The position numbers and the translations under genes are program-made. A model generated the notes under the pieces. That model searched no databases and was not told the DNA's origin. It was given only the letters and a program-made list of their open reading frames with translations. Shown piece after piece: positions 27,353 to 35,437 of a DNA stretch of 64,000 bases. Every line of letters starts with the position of its first letter. Positions within the stretch are counted from its first letter, which is position 1. Location of the stretch: positions 29,664-93,663 of the forward strand of contig NZ_JANHAV010000012.1 of NCBI RefSeq assembly GCF_024464655.1, read 5' to 3'. Source of the DNA: Halobellus inordinatus (GTDB lineage Archaea; Halobacteriota; Halobacteria; Halobacteriales; Haloferacaceae).

Positions 27353-27808
27353 ATGGGTCTCCGCCCCTCCCTCCAGGGCGTCGCCCGCGGTGCGGGCGTC
27401 GCCGCCGCCCTCAGCGGTCTCGCTGGCGTACTCAGTATGCTCGGCGCGTTCGGTCCGATCTACTGCCGGACCGAACGAATGGCATCGAGCGACGGGACGA
27501 GCGCCGTCAGCCGCACCTGTGGCTCCGGGATCGACTACCTGCTCGGAAACGGCGGCGGCAACGCCGCCACGTTCTTCGCGTGGGCGATGGTGCTCCTCGC
27601 GGTTGTGGTCGTCGGCGTCGGAGCGGTTTGGACCGGCCGTCGTCGCCTGCTCTGGGGCACCGCCCTCGTCGGGACGGTCGTCTCAGTCATCGGACTGATG
27701 AGCATCGGCTGGTACTTCGTCCTCCCGACGGCGTGTCTCCTCCTTGCGGCGACGGCGCTCACGGGTCGAGCGCGACGCGCCCGCGACGACCGGTCAGCGA
27801 GCGCGTAG
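27353..27808 (+). CDS. four-helix haloarchaeal membrane protein, unknown function
   Basis: A 151-residue protein with about four hydrophobic segments (roughly residues 14-34, 72-92, 98-116 and 119-137) and a loop with two cysteines (YCRTER and TCGSG) between helices 1 and 2, likely outside the cell. TATTTATC at 27323-27330 lies 23-30 bases before the ATG. I do not recognise a family. Confidence 0.7.
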   Translation: MGLRPSLQGVARGAGVAAALSGLAGVLSMLGAFGPIYCRTERMASSDGTSAVSRTCGSGIDYLLGNGGGNAATFFAWAMVLLAVVVVGVGAVWTGRRRLLWGTALVGTVVSVIGLMSIGWYFVLPTACLLLAATALTGRARRARDDRSASA

Positions 27809-27872
27809 TGGTCGAAGGGCGCGTAATTCGCCCTCGAAAAGAGCCGTCAGCGGTGGCCGCAGTGCCTCATAA

Positions 27873-27946
27873 TGATTACTCTCGTCTCTTACCGCCGACC
27901 ATCGCCACCGGGAGTGGCGCTCGGCGGTCAACAGTGAGAGTAATCA
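27873..27946. repeat. 74-base nested palindrome between convergent genes
   Basis: Three nested inverted repeats share one axis: TGATTACTCTC (27873-27883) with GAGAGTAATCA (27936-27946), ACCGCCGA (27891-27898) with TCGGCGGT (27921-27928), and CGCCAC (27903-27908) with GTGGCG (27914-27919), all perfect. It fills the gap between two convergent genes, starting 64 bases after one stop and ending four bases before the other. It could be a bidirectional terminator, a cruciform site or a small non-autonomous mobile element; no clear target duplication is visible. Confidence 0.75.
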
Positions 27947-27949
27947 CTA

Positions 27950-28525
27950 TCAGTGATCGCCGTAGATGTCGGCCGGGAAGTCGCGTTCGCCGGCCTCGAC
28001 CGGCACGTCGAGCCAGTTCGACGACGGCACGAGCGGGCACTCGTACGCCGGGTTGTACGCGCACGTCGGGTTGTACGCCCGGTTCAGGTCCAGCACCCAC
28101 GTGTCGTCGCCGATCTTGTTCTCCTCCGGTTCGAGATCGATGTACCGGCCGGCGCCGTAGGTCTCGTCGCCGCTCGTCGCATCGCGGAACGGCACCCACA
28201 GTCGGTCGCTCCCGTCTGTCGGCTCGAAGGCGTCGAGCGATACCTCGTTGCCGTCGACCTCGAAGCGGAACTGGCCGACGCGGCGGTACGTCTGCTCGCC
28301 GTCGGCCGTGGTCTCGACGGTGACCGTCTCGGGGTCGTCGTAGCGTTCGAGTTCCAGTTCGTACCGATAGTCGGAATCGACTTCGTAGTAGTCGAGGCCG
28401 GGGAAGTCCGCACCGCGAAGTTCCGGCGGAATCGGCGAGCGCTGATTCTCACGGAAGTACCGCTCCTTCCGCTCTCGGTTCTGCTCTACGGCCTGCTTCC
28501 ACGCGCGTTCGTCTTCTGGGTCCAT
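27950..28525 (-). CDS. DUF1684 family protein
   Basis: Encodes 191 residues of the DUF1684 family, recognised from the C-terminal block with NRAYNPTCAYNPAYECPLVP and the GRYIDLEP segment before it. The conserved Asn, Tyr, Cys and Pro residues are intact. The family is widespread, cytoplasmic and functionally uncharacterised. ATG 28525 precedes the acidic Glu/Arg-rich N terminus; the longer frame upstream is rejected as it crosses the promoter region. It is divergent from cysE. Confidence 0.82.
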   Translation of the reverse strand: MDPEDERAWKQAVEQNRERKERYFRENQRSPIPPELRGADFPGLDYYEVDSDYRYELELERYDDPETVTVETTADGEQTYRRVGQFRFEVDGNEVSLDAFEPTDGSDRLWVPFRDATSGDETYGAGRYIDLEPEENKIGDDTWVLDLNRAYNPTCAYNPAYECPLVPSSNWLDVPVEAGERDFPADIYGDH

Positions 28526-28749
28526 TGATTTGAGTGAGAGAGGGTTGGTCGGTCGCGCAGTCACGTCGATATTGTGTGCACCGAACAAAAACACTTGTGC
28601 GGCCTGCGGTCGTCGGCGCACGACCGTGAGACAGGAGTGGGACACGACCGCGACGCCGAAAGATGACACGACCGCGACGCCGAAACCAACTCCCCGCGCG
28701 AGCGCGTCGAGGAACTGGAGTTCGAGCGCCAATAACGGTCTGTCTGTCG

Positions 28750-28768
28750 GCAAGCGCTACTATAATAG
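28750..28768 (+). promoter_or_regulatory. cysE promoter resembling one arm of the 86-base element
   Basis: TATAATA at 28761-28767 lies 24-30 bases before the cysE ATG and is its likely TATA box. The surrounding GCAAGCGCTACTATA (28750-28764) differs at one base from GCAAACGCTACTATA in the right arm of the palindromic element at 40730-40815, so this promoter may derive from an element end. Confidence 0.55.
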
Positions 28769-28790
28769 GCACCTGGCGACAATCGGCACT

Positions 28791-29657
28791 ATGGAATACC
28801 GGTACGCCGGCGACGCCCACGAGCGGTTGTACGCCTCGTATCACGACGACACGGACCCGTTCCCGTCCAGCGTGACGGCGTGCTTCCCGGAGCGCGATCA
28901 CTCCCGACGGGAGATCTCGCTGCTGCAGGAACTGTTCTTTCCGACCGCCTGGAACGCACCCGAACTCGTCCGCGACGAACTGGCGATCGTCGATCGGCTC
29001 GACGAACTCGGGAGCCTCGTGAAGTCGGGCGTCTGCCCTTACTCGGACGGCCGACCGAACGAGACCGTCGCGGCGCTGCTCGACAGCCTCCCCGAGATCC
29101 GCCGACTGCTGAAGAAGGACGTCGAGGCCGCGTACAAGGGTGACCCGGCAGCGAAGACGTATATGGAGATCATCCGGTCGTACCCCGGATTCCAGGCGAT
29201 TATGATCCAGCGGGTCGCTCACGTGCTCTACGACATCGGCGCGGCCGAGTACGCCCGCGAACTGACCGAGTACGCGAAGACCCAGACGGGGATCGACATC
29301 CACCCCGGCGCGGAGATCGGCGAGTACTTCTTCATCGACCACGGCACCGGCGTCGTCATCGGCGAGACCGTGACCGTCGGCGAGTGGGTCCGCCTCTATC
29401 AGGACGTCACGCTCGGCGCGCTCCACTTCGAGGAGGAAGAGGGTGACGAACACGCGCTGAAGAAGGGCTACAAGCGACATCCCGACATCGGTGACCACGT
29501 CGTCATCGGCGCCGGAACCAAGGTACTCGGCGCGATCGAGGTCGGCGACCACGTCAGCATCGGTGCGAACTCCTGGATCACCGAGGACATCCCCGACCAG
29601 ACGAAGGTCTACATCAAAGACCATCCGACGCAGGAACGCAAGCGCTACGACGATTGA
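28791..29657 (+). CDS. cysE: serine O-acetyltransferase
   Basis: A 288-residue CysE homologue that makes O-acetylserine from serine and acetyl-CoA for cysteine synthesis. The N-terminal helical domain is followed by left-handed beta-helix hexapeptides: GIDIHPGAEIG, the catalytic FIDHGTGVVIGET, and GDHVVIGAGTKVLGAI / GDHVSIGANS. The insertion LHFEEEEGDEHALKKGYKRHP within the helix is typical of the longer CysE/EpsC form. ATG 28791 was chosen over the much longer open frame because of the TATA box at 28761. Transcription appears leaderless. Confidence 0.92.
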   Translation: MEYRYAGDAHERLYASYHDDTDPFPSSVTACFPERDHSRREISLLQELFFPTAWNAPELVRDELAIVDRLDELGSLVKSGVCPYSDGRPNETVAALLDSLPEIRRLLKKDVEAAYKGDPAAKTYMEIIRSYPGFQAIMIQRVAHVLYDIGAAEYARELTEYAKTQTGIDIHPGAEIGEYFFIDHGTGVVIGETVTVGEWVRLYQDVTLGALHFEEEEGDEHALKKGYKRHPDIGDHVVIGAGTKVLGAIEVGDHVSIGANSWITEDIPDQTKVYIKDHPTQERKRYDD

Positions 29658-29779
29658 CGTGGCGGCGCCGAGGCGTCGCCGCTGAGGTGGGAGAGTGCTC
29701 TGGACGCCAGCGAAACCACGTGGGTAAGAACCACCGAAACCGGTTTTTCCCGTGAGTGACATATTACGGCAGACCGCCG

Positions 29780-30388
29780 ATGACTCTGTCCGACGATCCC
29801 GACCTCCGCGCGTTACAGCCCGACCAACCGTTCTTCGAGACGGTGTACACAGCGTCGCCCCTCGTGATCGTCGGCACGCGCGAACCCGATGGTTCAGGCG
29901 ACCTCGCGCCGAAGCATATGGCCTTCCCGCTGGGGTGGTCGGACTACTTCGGGTTCGTCTGTACGCCCGCGCACAGCACGTACCAGAACGCCAAGCGGAC
30001 GGGAGAGTTCACCGTCAGCTATCCCAGACCGGAGAACGTCCTCGAAGCCAGTCTGGCTGCCGGACCCCGGGACGACGACGGCTCGAAGCCCTCGCTGACC
30101 GAGATCGAGACGGTCGACGCCGACGCCGTCGACGCGCCCGCAGTGAAAGACGCTTACGCGGTACTGGAGTGTGAGCTGCTGCAGACCGTCGACGAGTTCG
30201 GTGAGAACGCGCTCGTGGCCGGCGAGATCGTCGGCAAGTACGTCCACAGCGACGCCTACCACGCCGCCGACGAGGAGCCCGAATCGGTGCTCGAACGCGC
30301 GCCGGTGATGACGTATCTCTATCCCGACCGCTTCGCGAGCGTCAGCGAGACGCAGGCGTTCCCGTTCCCGGAGGGATTCGAGAAATGA
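29780..30388 (+). CDS. flavin reductase-like FMN-binding protein
   Basis: Encodes 202 residues with the split-barrel flavin reductase layout: TASPLVIVGTREPDG at the start, APKHMAFPLG where FMN-binding residues lie, YTRNAKRTGEFTVSYP-like block (here TYQNAKRTGEFTVSYP) and ALVAGEIVGKYVH. It presumably binds FMN; its partner oxidoreductase is unknown. ATG 29780 is preferred to an in-frame GTG at 29756, although a clear box at the usual distance is missing. Its stop overlaps the next start by four bases, so it is the first gene of a three-gene operon. Confidence 0.8.
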   Translation: MTLSDDPDLRALQPDQPFFETVYTASPLVIVGTREPDGSGDLAPKHMAFPLGWSDYFGFVCTPAHSTYQNAKRTGEFTVSYPRPENVLEASLAAGPRDDDGSKPSLTEIETVDADAVDAPAVKDAYAVLECELLQTVDEFGENALVAGEIVGKYVHSDAYHAADEEPESVLERAPVMTYLYPDRFASVSETQAFPFPEGFEK

Positions 30389-31644
30389 CTGCATCTGCAT
30401 CAAACCACGACGGGCCCGTCGAGCAACGAATCGAAGACTGGGTAGGAGGCCACCGCGACGACGTCGCCGAGCACCTCCTCGACCTGGTCGAGATCGAGAC
30501 GCCGAGTGAGAACCCCGAGACGTTCGACGCGTTTTTCGACCGACTCGGGGACGACTTCCGGGAGGCAGGCTTAGAGACCGAGCGCTCCCCCGGCGGGGAG
30601 ACAGGCGGGCGACTGGAGGCGTGGACGCCCGACCGAGAGCCCGCCGACGAGATCCAGCTCGTGCTCGGGCACGCGGACACGGTCTGGCCGCTCGGGACGA
30701 TCGACGAGGACCCGCCGGAGCGTCGGACGGACGTGCTCGAAGGTCCGGGCGCGCTGGATATGAAGGGCGGGCTGACCCAGGCGGTGTTCGCGCTGCGCGC
30801 CCTCGATTCGCTCTCGCTGGAGCCGTCGCTGCCGGTGCACGTGCTCGTCTCCAGCGACGAGGAGATCGGCAGCCCCGAGTCCAAAGCGCGCATCCGCGAA
30901 CTCGCAGAGCAGGCCAACCGGGTTTTCGTGCTCGAACCCGCGAGCGGTCCCGAGGGCAAAATCAAGATCGCGCGGAAGGCAGTCGGCCGCTTCACGGTGA
31001 CGATCGAGGGCAAAGCGGCGCACGCCGGCATCGAGCCCGAGGAGGGCGCGAGCGCGACCGAGGAACTCGGGAGCGTCATCCACCGACTCCACGAACTCAC
31101 CGATATCGACTCCGGAGTCACCGTGAACGTGGGCCAGGTGGAGGCCGGACTCCGCCCGAACGTCGTCGCGCCGGGAGCGAAGGCCGTGGTCGACGTGCGT
31201 GCCCCGACCGAGGAGGCCGCCACGGCTGTCGAGGAACAGATACGGTCGCTGGAGGCGTCGACGCCCGGCACCACGCTCACGATCGATGGCGGATTCGGTC
31301 GGCCGCCGATGGAGTTGACGCCGGGCAACCGGTTGCTCTGGGAGCGCGTGCAGGCGATCGGGCGGCGGTTCGGATTCGATCTGGAAGGAACTCGCTCGGG
31401 CGGAGCCAGCGACGGCAACGACGCCAGCCAGTACGCGCCGACGATCGACGGCTTCGGGGCCGTCGGCGACGGCGCCCACCAGACGTTCGAGTACGTCGAC
31501 CTCAACGCGCTCGCGGATCGGGTCGCGCTGCTGACAAGTTGCCTGCTCGACGAGCCGCTTCCTGACGACCCTGCAGAGTACATAGACGGGAACGAAGGGG
31601 CCGCGAAAGGAGCCAGCGAGAGCGACGACGGGGGCAACCGATGA
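30385..31644 (+). CDS. M20-family metallopeptidase (carboxypeptidase G2-like)
   Basis: A 419-residue zinc peptidase. Ligand motifs occur in order: GHADTVWPLG (His), GALDMKGG (bridging Asp), SSDEEIGS (catalytic Glu and ligand Glu), LEPASGP (Glu) and GDGAHQTFEY (His). The central dimerisation domain contains KAAHAGIEPEEG. This is the CPG2/ArgE/DapE type acting on N-acyl or peptide bonds of amino acids. It overlaps both neighbours by four bases, suggesting a shared pathway with the flavin reductase and the P-loop protein. Confidence 0.88.
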   Translation: MTASASNHDGPVEQRIEDWVGGHRDDVAEHLLDLVEIETPSENPETFDAFFDRLGDDFREAGLETERSPGGETGGRLEAWTPDREPADEIQLVLGHADTVWPLGTIDEDPPERRTDVLEGPGALDMKGGLTQAVFALRALDSLSLEPSLPVHVLVSSDEEIGSPESKARIRELAEQANRVFVLEPASGPEGKIKIARKAVGRFTVTIEGKAAHAGIEPEEGASATEELGSVIHRLHELTDIDSGVTVNVGQVEAGLRPNVVAPGAKAVVDVRAPTEEAATAVEEQIRSLEASTPGTTLTIDGGFGRPPMELTPGNRLLWERVQAIGRRFGFDLEGTRSGGASDGNDASQYAPTIDGFGAVGDGAHQTFEYVDLNALADRVALLTSCLLDEPLPDDPAEYIDGNEGAAKGASESDDGGNR

Positions 31645-32648
31645 ACGCAGACGTGCACGCGTCCGTGACGCGGATCGCGGACCTCGAAGACCGAGAGTAC
31701 GACGTCGAAGAACGGCCACAGTCAGCGTGGGAGACCGGCGACTACGTGCTCGCGCGCGTCACCCGCCGGCCCGCGCCCGAGGCCCGACTGGAGAATCCAC
31801 AGGGTCGCCGCGTCGAGTTGATAGAGGGAGAGACCATCGTCGGCGCGCTCGGCACGCGACGGGCGACCCGCGGGTTCGTCGGCGGCTGGGAGGACGTCGG
31901 CGACGACGGACAGATGGACATCTTGACCGGCGGCGGCGTCCTCGGGCGTGCCACGTCCGTCTCGGCGTACGTCCCGACGCCGATCGAGATCGAATACGAG
32001 GGCCACGTCGTGATCGACGAGGAGGTCGTACGAATGCGGGACTACCGGATCGACGCGCCGCAGGCCGAACTCGACACGCCCGTCATCCTCGTCCTCGGGA
32101 CGAGTATGTCCGCGGGCAAGACGCTGAGCGCCCGCGTGATCATCCGCGTCCTGATCGAGCAGGGATACGAGGTCGCAGGCTGTAAACTGACGGGCGCGGG
32201 GACGTACAACGACGCGCTCTCGATGAGCGTCGCGGGTGCGGAATCCGTGTACGACTTCGTCGACGCCGGCCTCCCGACGACAGTCGTCCCCGAGGAGACC
32301 TTCCGGGAGTCGATCCAGTCGGTGCTGAGTCGCATCCAGGAGCGGCAGGCCGACGTGATCGTCGCGGAGGTCGGCGCGAGCCCGCTCGAACCGTACAACG
32401 GAGCAGCCGCGGTCGATCTGCTCGACGACCAGGTCGCGTTCACGCTGCTGTGTGCGTCGGATCCCTACGCCGTCGTCGGAATCGAGGAGGCGTTCGGACA
32501 TTCGCCCGATCTCGTGGCGGGCATCGCGACGAACACGACCGCAGGCATCAACTTAGTCGAGAAACTCACCGACTGCCCGGCGCTGAATTTACAGAACGAG
32601 ACGGCCAAGGGTCCGCTCCGGCATATGCTCTCGGACGCGTTGCCCTGA
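31641..32648 (+). CDS. DUF1611-like P-loop protein
   Basis: Encodes 335 residues. The C-terminal 200 residues have a P-loop LVLGTSMSAGKT near residue 150, followed by KLTGAGTYND and ADVIVAEVGASPLEPYNG, as in DUF1611. Some DUF1611 proteins (DgcN) are D-glutamate N-acyltransferases, a family also reported from haloarchaea; the N-terminal 130 residues here differ from that group, so specificity is open. The overlap with an M20 deacylase gene is consistent with an acylated amino-acid intermediate. Alternatively it may be a simple ATP/GTP-binding protein. Confidence 0.65.
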   Translation: MNADVHASVTRIADLEDREYDVEERPQSAWETGDYVLARVTRRPAPEARLENPQGRRVELIEGETIVGALGTRRATRGFVGGWEDVGDDGQMDILTGGGVLGRATSVSAYVPTPIEIEYEGHVVIDEEVVRMRDYRIDAPQAELDTPVILVLGTSMSAGKTLSARVIIRVLIEQGYEVAGCKLTGAGTYNDALSMSVAGAESVYDFVDAGLPTTVVPEETFRESIQSVLSRIQERQADVIVAEVGASPLEPYNGAAAVDLLDDQVAFTLLCASDPYAVVGIEEAFGHSPDLVAGIATNTTAGINLVEKLTDCPALNLQNETAKGPLRHMLSDALP

Positions 32649-32730
32649 GCGGGATCGGGGGTGAGAGACCGCCAAAACGTGGCGCATCTGTGACGAAAGG
32701 TCAAAATCCCCGGTGGTCGTTTGGAAGGGT

Positions 32731-33102
32731 ATGGCAACTGGGCAGACGCTTGTCGAAGACGTGATGTCGAAACCGATCGAGACAATCAGTCCGGACGCGA
32801 CGCTGGTCGAGGCGGCCAAAGCGATGCGCGAGAAGGATATCAACGCGCTGCTCGTCCCGACGACCGAAATCGCGATCGTCACGAGCACCGACGTTCTGGA
32901 TGCGATCGCCAACGATCACGACCCCGCCGAAACGTCCGTTCGTGAGGTGATGACCGAGTCCGTCGAGACGGTACCGCCGGAACTTCGCCTGACGGAGGCC
33001 GCGGCGATGATGGAGAACTTCGGCATCAGTCACCTGCCGGTCGTCGACGACGACCCCGTTGGGATGGTCTCCTCGACGGACATCGCCGCACAGCTTTCGT
33101 AA
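32731..33102 (+). CDS. stand-alone CBS-domain pair
   Basis: A 123-residue protein made of two CBS repeats (VEDVMSKPIETISPDATLVEAA and VREVMTESVETVPPELRLTEAA), each ending in a TSTDV/SSTDI helix. Such Bateman modules bind adenosine nucleotides and regulate partners. ATG 32731 chosen; the six in-frame codons before it precede a promoter-distance gap. No adjacent enzyme is an obvious partner. Confidence 0.88.
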   Translation: MATGQTLVEDVMSKPIETISPDATLVEAAKAMREKDINALLVPTTEIAIVTSTDVLDAIANDHDPAETSVREVMTESVETVPPELRLTEAAAMMENFGISHLPVVDDDPVGMVSSTDIAAQLS

Positions 33103-33214
33103 CCGGCCGAAGCGTCGCTGGGGTGGGGGCGTGCAGCACTACAATCCAGCCGTCGATCCCGCGGCCGACCGAGCGAAGCGCACGATTGATCATCCCACAC
33201 CGAGAGAACCGCGT

Positions 33215-33952
33215 ATGGACATCGTCACGGCACTCGACGCGGCAACGGGGACGACCTGCGTCGTCGGCGCAGGCGGTAAGAAGACGACGATGAAGACCCT
33301 CGCCGATCGGCTCGATCGATCGATCGTCACCGCGACGGTTCGCATCCCGATTTTCGACGAGTGGGTCGACCGCGTCGCGGTCACGCCTGATCCGGTCGAC
33401 GCCGTCCGCTCGCAGATCGAACGCGAGGGTGACGGTGAGTGGGCACTCGGCGTCGTGCCCGAACGGGAGCGCGAAGACCGATACTACGGCTACGACCCCG
33501 AAGAGATCGACCGCCTAAGCGAGTTCGACCTTCCCGTGTTCGTCAAGGCCGACGGCGCGCGGATGCGGAAGTTCAAAGCGCCCGACGAACACGAGCCGCG
33601 ACTGCCGAGAACAGCGGACACGGTGGTGTCGATCGCGAGCGCGCACGTCGTTGGCGAACCGCTCTCCGAGGAGATCGTCCACCGGGTCGACGAGGTCGCC
33701 AGGCTCACCGGACTGGAGCCCGGCGATGAGATCACCGCGGCCGACGTCGCGACGGTGCTCGCGAGCGACGAGGGCGGACGGAAGGGGCTTCCGGACGGCG
33801 CGACGATGATTCCGCTACTCAACATGGTCGACGACGAGAGCCTCGAAGCGACGGCCCGCGAGATCGCCGCGGAGATCCACGAACGAGTCGACGTCCCGCA
33901 CGTCGTGCTCGCGGAGATGCGCGCCGACGAGCCCCTCGTCGACATCGTCTGA
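33215..33952 (+). CDS. YqeC-like molybdenum hydroxylase accessory protein
   Basis: Encodes 245 residues with an N-terminal P-loop-like GAGGKKTTMKTLAD, a KADGARMRKFKAP block and a late MIPLLNMVDDE segment; all match the YqeC family (putative selenium-dependent hydroxylase accessory proteins). The role would be assembly of a molybdenum hydroxylase. The convergent MobA gene just downstream supports a molybdenum-cofactor context, although no hydroxylase is nearby. Start at ATG 33215 was selected because the protein opens directly at the conserved domain. Confidence 0.75.
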   Translation: MDIVTALDAATGTTCVVGAGGKKTTMKTLADRLDRSIVTATVRIPIFDEWVDRVAVTPDPVDAVRSQIEREGDGEWALGVVPEREREDRYYGYDPEEIDRLSEFDLPVFVKADGARMRKFKAPDEHEPRLPRTADTVVSIASAHVVGEPLSEEIVHRVDEVARLTGLEPGDEITAADVATVLASDEGGRKGLPDGATMIPLLNMVDDESLEATAREIAAEIHERVDVPHVVLAEMRADEPLVDIV

Positions 33953-34031
33953 TAGGGATTATCGTAACTGTTCGGAGATTCTCGCCGTACCGCCCAGCGA
34001 GAGATCTATGAGGACTTACGATAGTCCCTAT
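33952..34031. repeat. 80-base nested palindrome between yqeC and mobA
   Basis: ATAGGGATTATCGTAA (33952-33967) pairs with TTACGATAGTCCCTAT (34016-34031) with one mismatch in 16. An inner repeat CTCGC (33981-33985) / GCGAG (33997-34001) shares the axis. The left arm begins on the last base of the yqeC stop codon and the right arm ends 46 bases before the mobA stop, so it occupies a convergent junction like the elements at 27873 and 40730. Its arms are unrelated in sequence to theirs. Confidence 0.7.
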
Positions 34032-34077
34032 GAGAAGACCGTTAGACCGTTCCGCCGAGTTAGCCGGGACCTCGGAG

Positions 34078-34692
34078 TCACTCCTCGCGCAGGCGTTCGG
34101 TCGCCGCCGCGAACTCTTCGGGCGTATTGACGTTCTCGAAGGTGTCGAGCGACGCGACCCGTTCGATCTCGGTCGCGTCGATGACGACGTCGTCGAGTTC
34201 CGAGAGCGGCGCGACGATGCGGTGCTCGCCGCGGTCGAGCGCGCGTCGACAGGCGGCGGCCATCGGCTCGGTCCGGTAGACAGCCTGGGTCGTCTGATAC
34301 CACTCGTCGGGACGCGGGACGGCGGCGTCGCGTCCTGCGGCCCGCTCGAAGAGGTACGCGGCGAAGTCGGGAGCGACGAACGGCATATCGCAGGCGACGA
34401 CGAACGCGTACCCGGCCGAGACCGCTTCGAGACCGCGCGCGATGCCGGCCGTCGGCCCCTCGTCGGGGTCGCGGTCGACAGCGAACGTCGCGTCGAAGTC
34501 GCTCCCGGCCAGCGCGTCGGCGATCGGATCGACCTGCTCGGCGCGGCAGTTGATCACCACCTCGTCGACGACCGGCGCGATCCGATCGACGACGCGGCGG
34601 ATCATCGGCGTCCCGGCGAGGTCGGCAACGGCCTTGTCGCGGTCGCCGAACCGCGTCGAGCGACCGCCGGCGAGAACGAGTGCTGCGGGCAT
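34078..34692 (-). CDS. mobA: MobA-type molybdenum cofactor nucleotidyltransferase
   Basis: A 204-residue nucleotidyltransferase with LAGGRSTRFGDRDKA at residues 7-21, DEGPTAGIARGLE near 77 and the CDMPF metal-binding Asp near 100, the MobA pattern for attaching GMP to molybdopterin. A CMP-specific MocA-type activity is possible given the adjacent YqeC gene, since molybdenum hydroxylases use the cytosine form. It ends convergently with yqeC. Confidence 0.85.
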   Translation of the reverse strand: MPAALVLAGGRSTRFGDRDKAVADLAGTPMIRRVVDRIAPVVDEVVINCRAEQVDPIADALAGSDFDATFAVDRDPDEGPTAGIARGLEAVSAGYAFVVACDMPFVAPDFAAYLFERAAGRDAAVPRPDEWYQTTQAVYRTEPMAAACRRALDRGEHRIVAPLSELDDVVIDATEIERVASLDTFENVNTPEEFAAATERLREE

Positions 34693-34803
34693 ACGCGGCA
34701 GTATCCGGGCAGGACTGAAGAAGGTGGCGCGGAAACAGTATCAAAGACAGACCGGAGACCGACAGCGGAGCGCATATATCCGCCCAGAAAGTCCTCTCGG
34801 ACG

Positions 34804-35412
34804 ATGCGGGAGGACGAACTGGCGACGGCCCTGATCGAACACTTCGAGGCCGCCTTCGACGACCCCGAGGTCCGCCTCGAAGAGCCCTACGACCACTACG
34901 GCAACCGGGGCGTCGTGGACGTGTACGCCCGCACGTCGCCGCCCGAGCGCGTCTCGTACCTCGCCGAGTTGAAGGCCGATCCGGCCGTTCGGATGGCGTC
35001 GGGAGCCAACGAGATCCTCAGACAGTACCGCCGGATGGAGCGGTACTTCTACGCCGACGAGACCCACGACCTCCGGACGCGACTCGGTCGCGACGGTCCC
35101 GGCCTCCACCTGCTTTTGCTCTTTGCCCCCACGAAACGGTGTGTCGAGCACGTCTTCGAGAACCGCCGGCTCTACGGCTCGATCGATCCCGACCTGGCCG
35201 TCGACGGCGTCGCGGCCGAGCGGAAAGTCGCGTTTCTCGTGAACTTAGACGCGGCCCCGACGGGCGGTCTCGGCTTCCTCTCGGTCAACGGCGAGGTCGA
35301 GATCGACGATCCCGCGTTTCGTCGGGCCGTCCCGACGGAGTCGCGACTGGCCGACGCGTTCCGCGAGGCCGAGATCGAATCCGACGCCACCCACGGAACT
35401 GAGGACAGTTGA
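34804..35412 (+). CDS. PD-(D/E)XK nuclease-like haloarchaeal protein
   Basis: Encodes 202 residues of unknown function. GVVDVYA followed about 13 residues later by LAELKAD gives the D...ExK spacing of the PD-(D/E)XK nuclease fold, and a helix with QYRRMERY follows as in such domains. No restriction-modification partner is nearby, so a repair or regulatory role or loss of activity is possible. ATG 34804 has CATATATC 24-31 bases upstream (34773-34780), a good leaderless promoter. Confidence 0.65.
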   Translation: MREDELATALIEHFEAAFDDPEVRLEEPYDHYGNRGVVDVYARTSPPERVSYLAELKADPAVRMASGANEILRQYRRMERYFYADETHDLRTRLGRDGPGLHLLLLFAPTKRCVEHVFENRRLYGSIDPDLAVDGVAAERKVAFLVNLDAAPTGGLGFLSVNGEVEIDDPAFRRAVPTESRLADAFREAEIESDATHGTEDS

Positions 35413-35437
35413 GCGCGACCACGCGCACGACAGCGGA

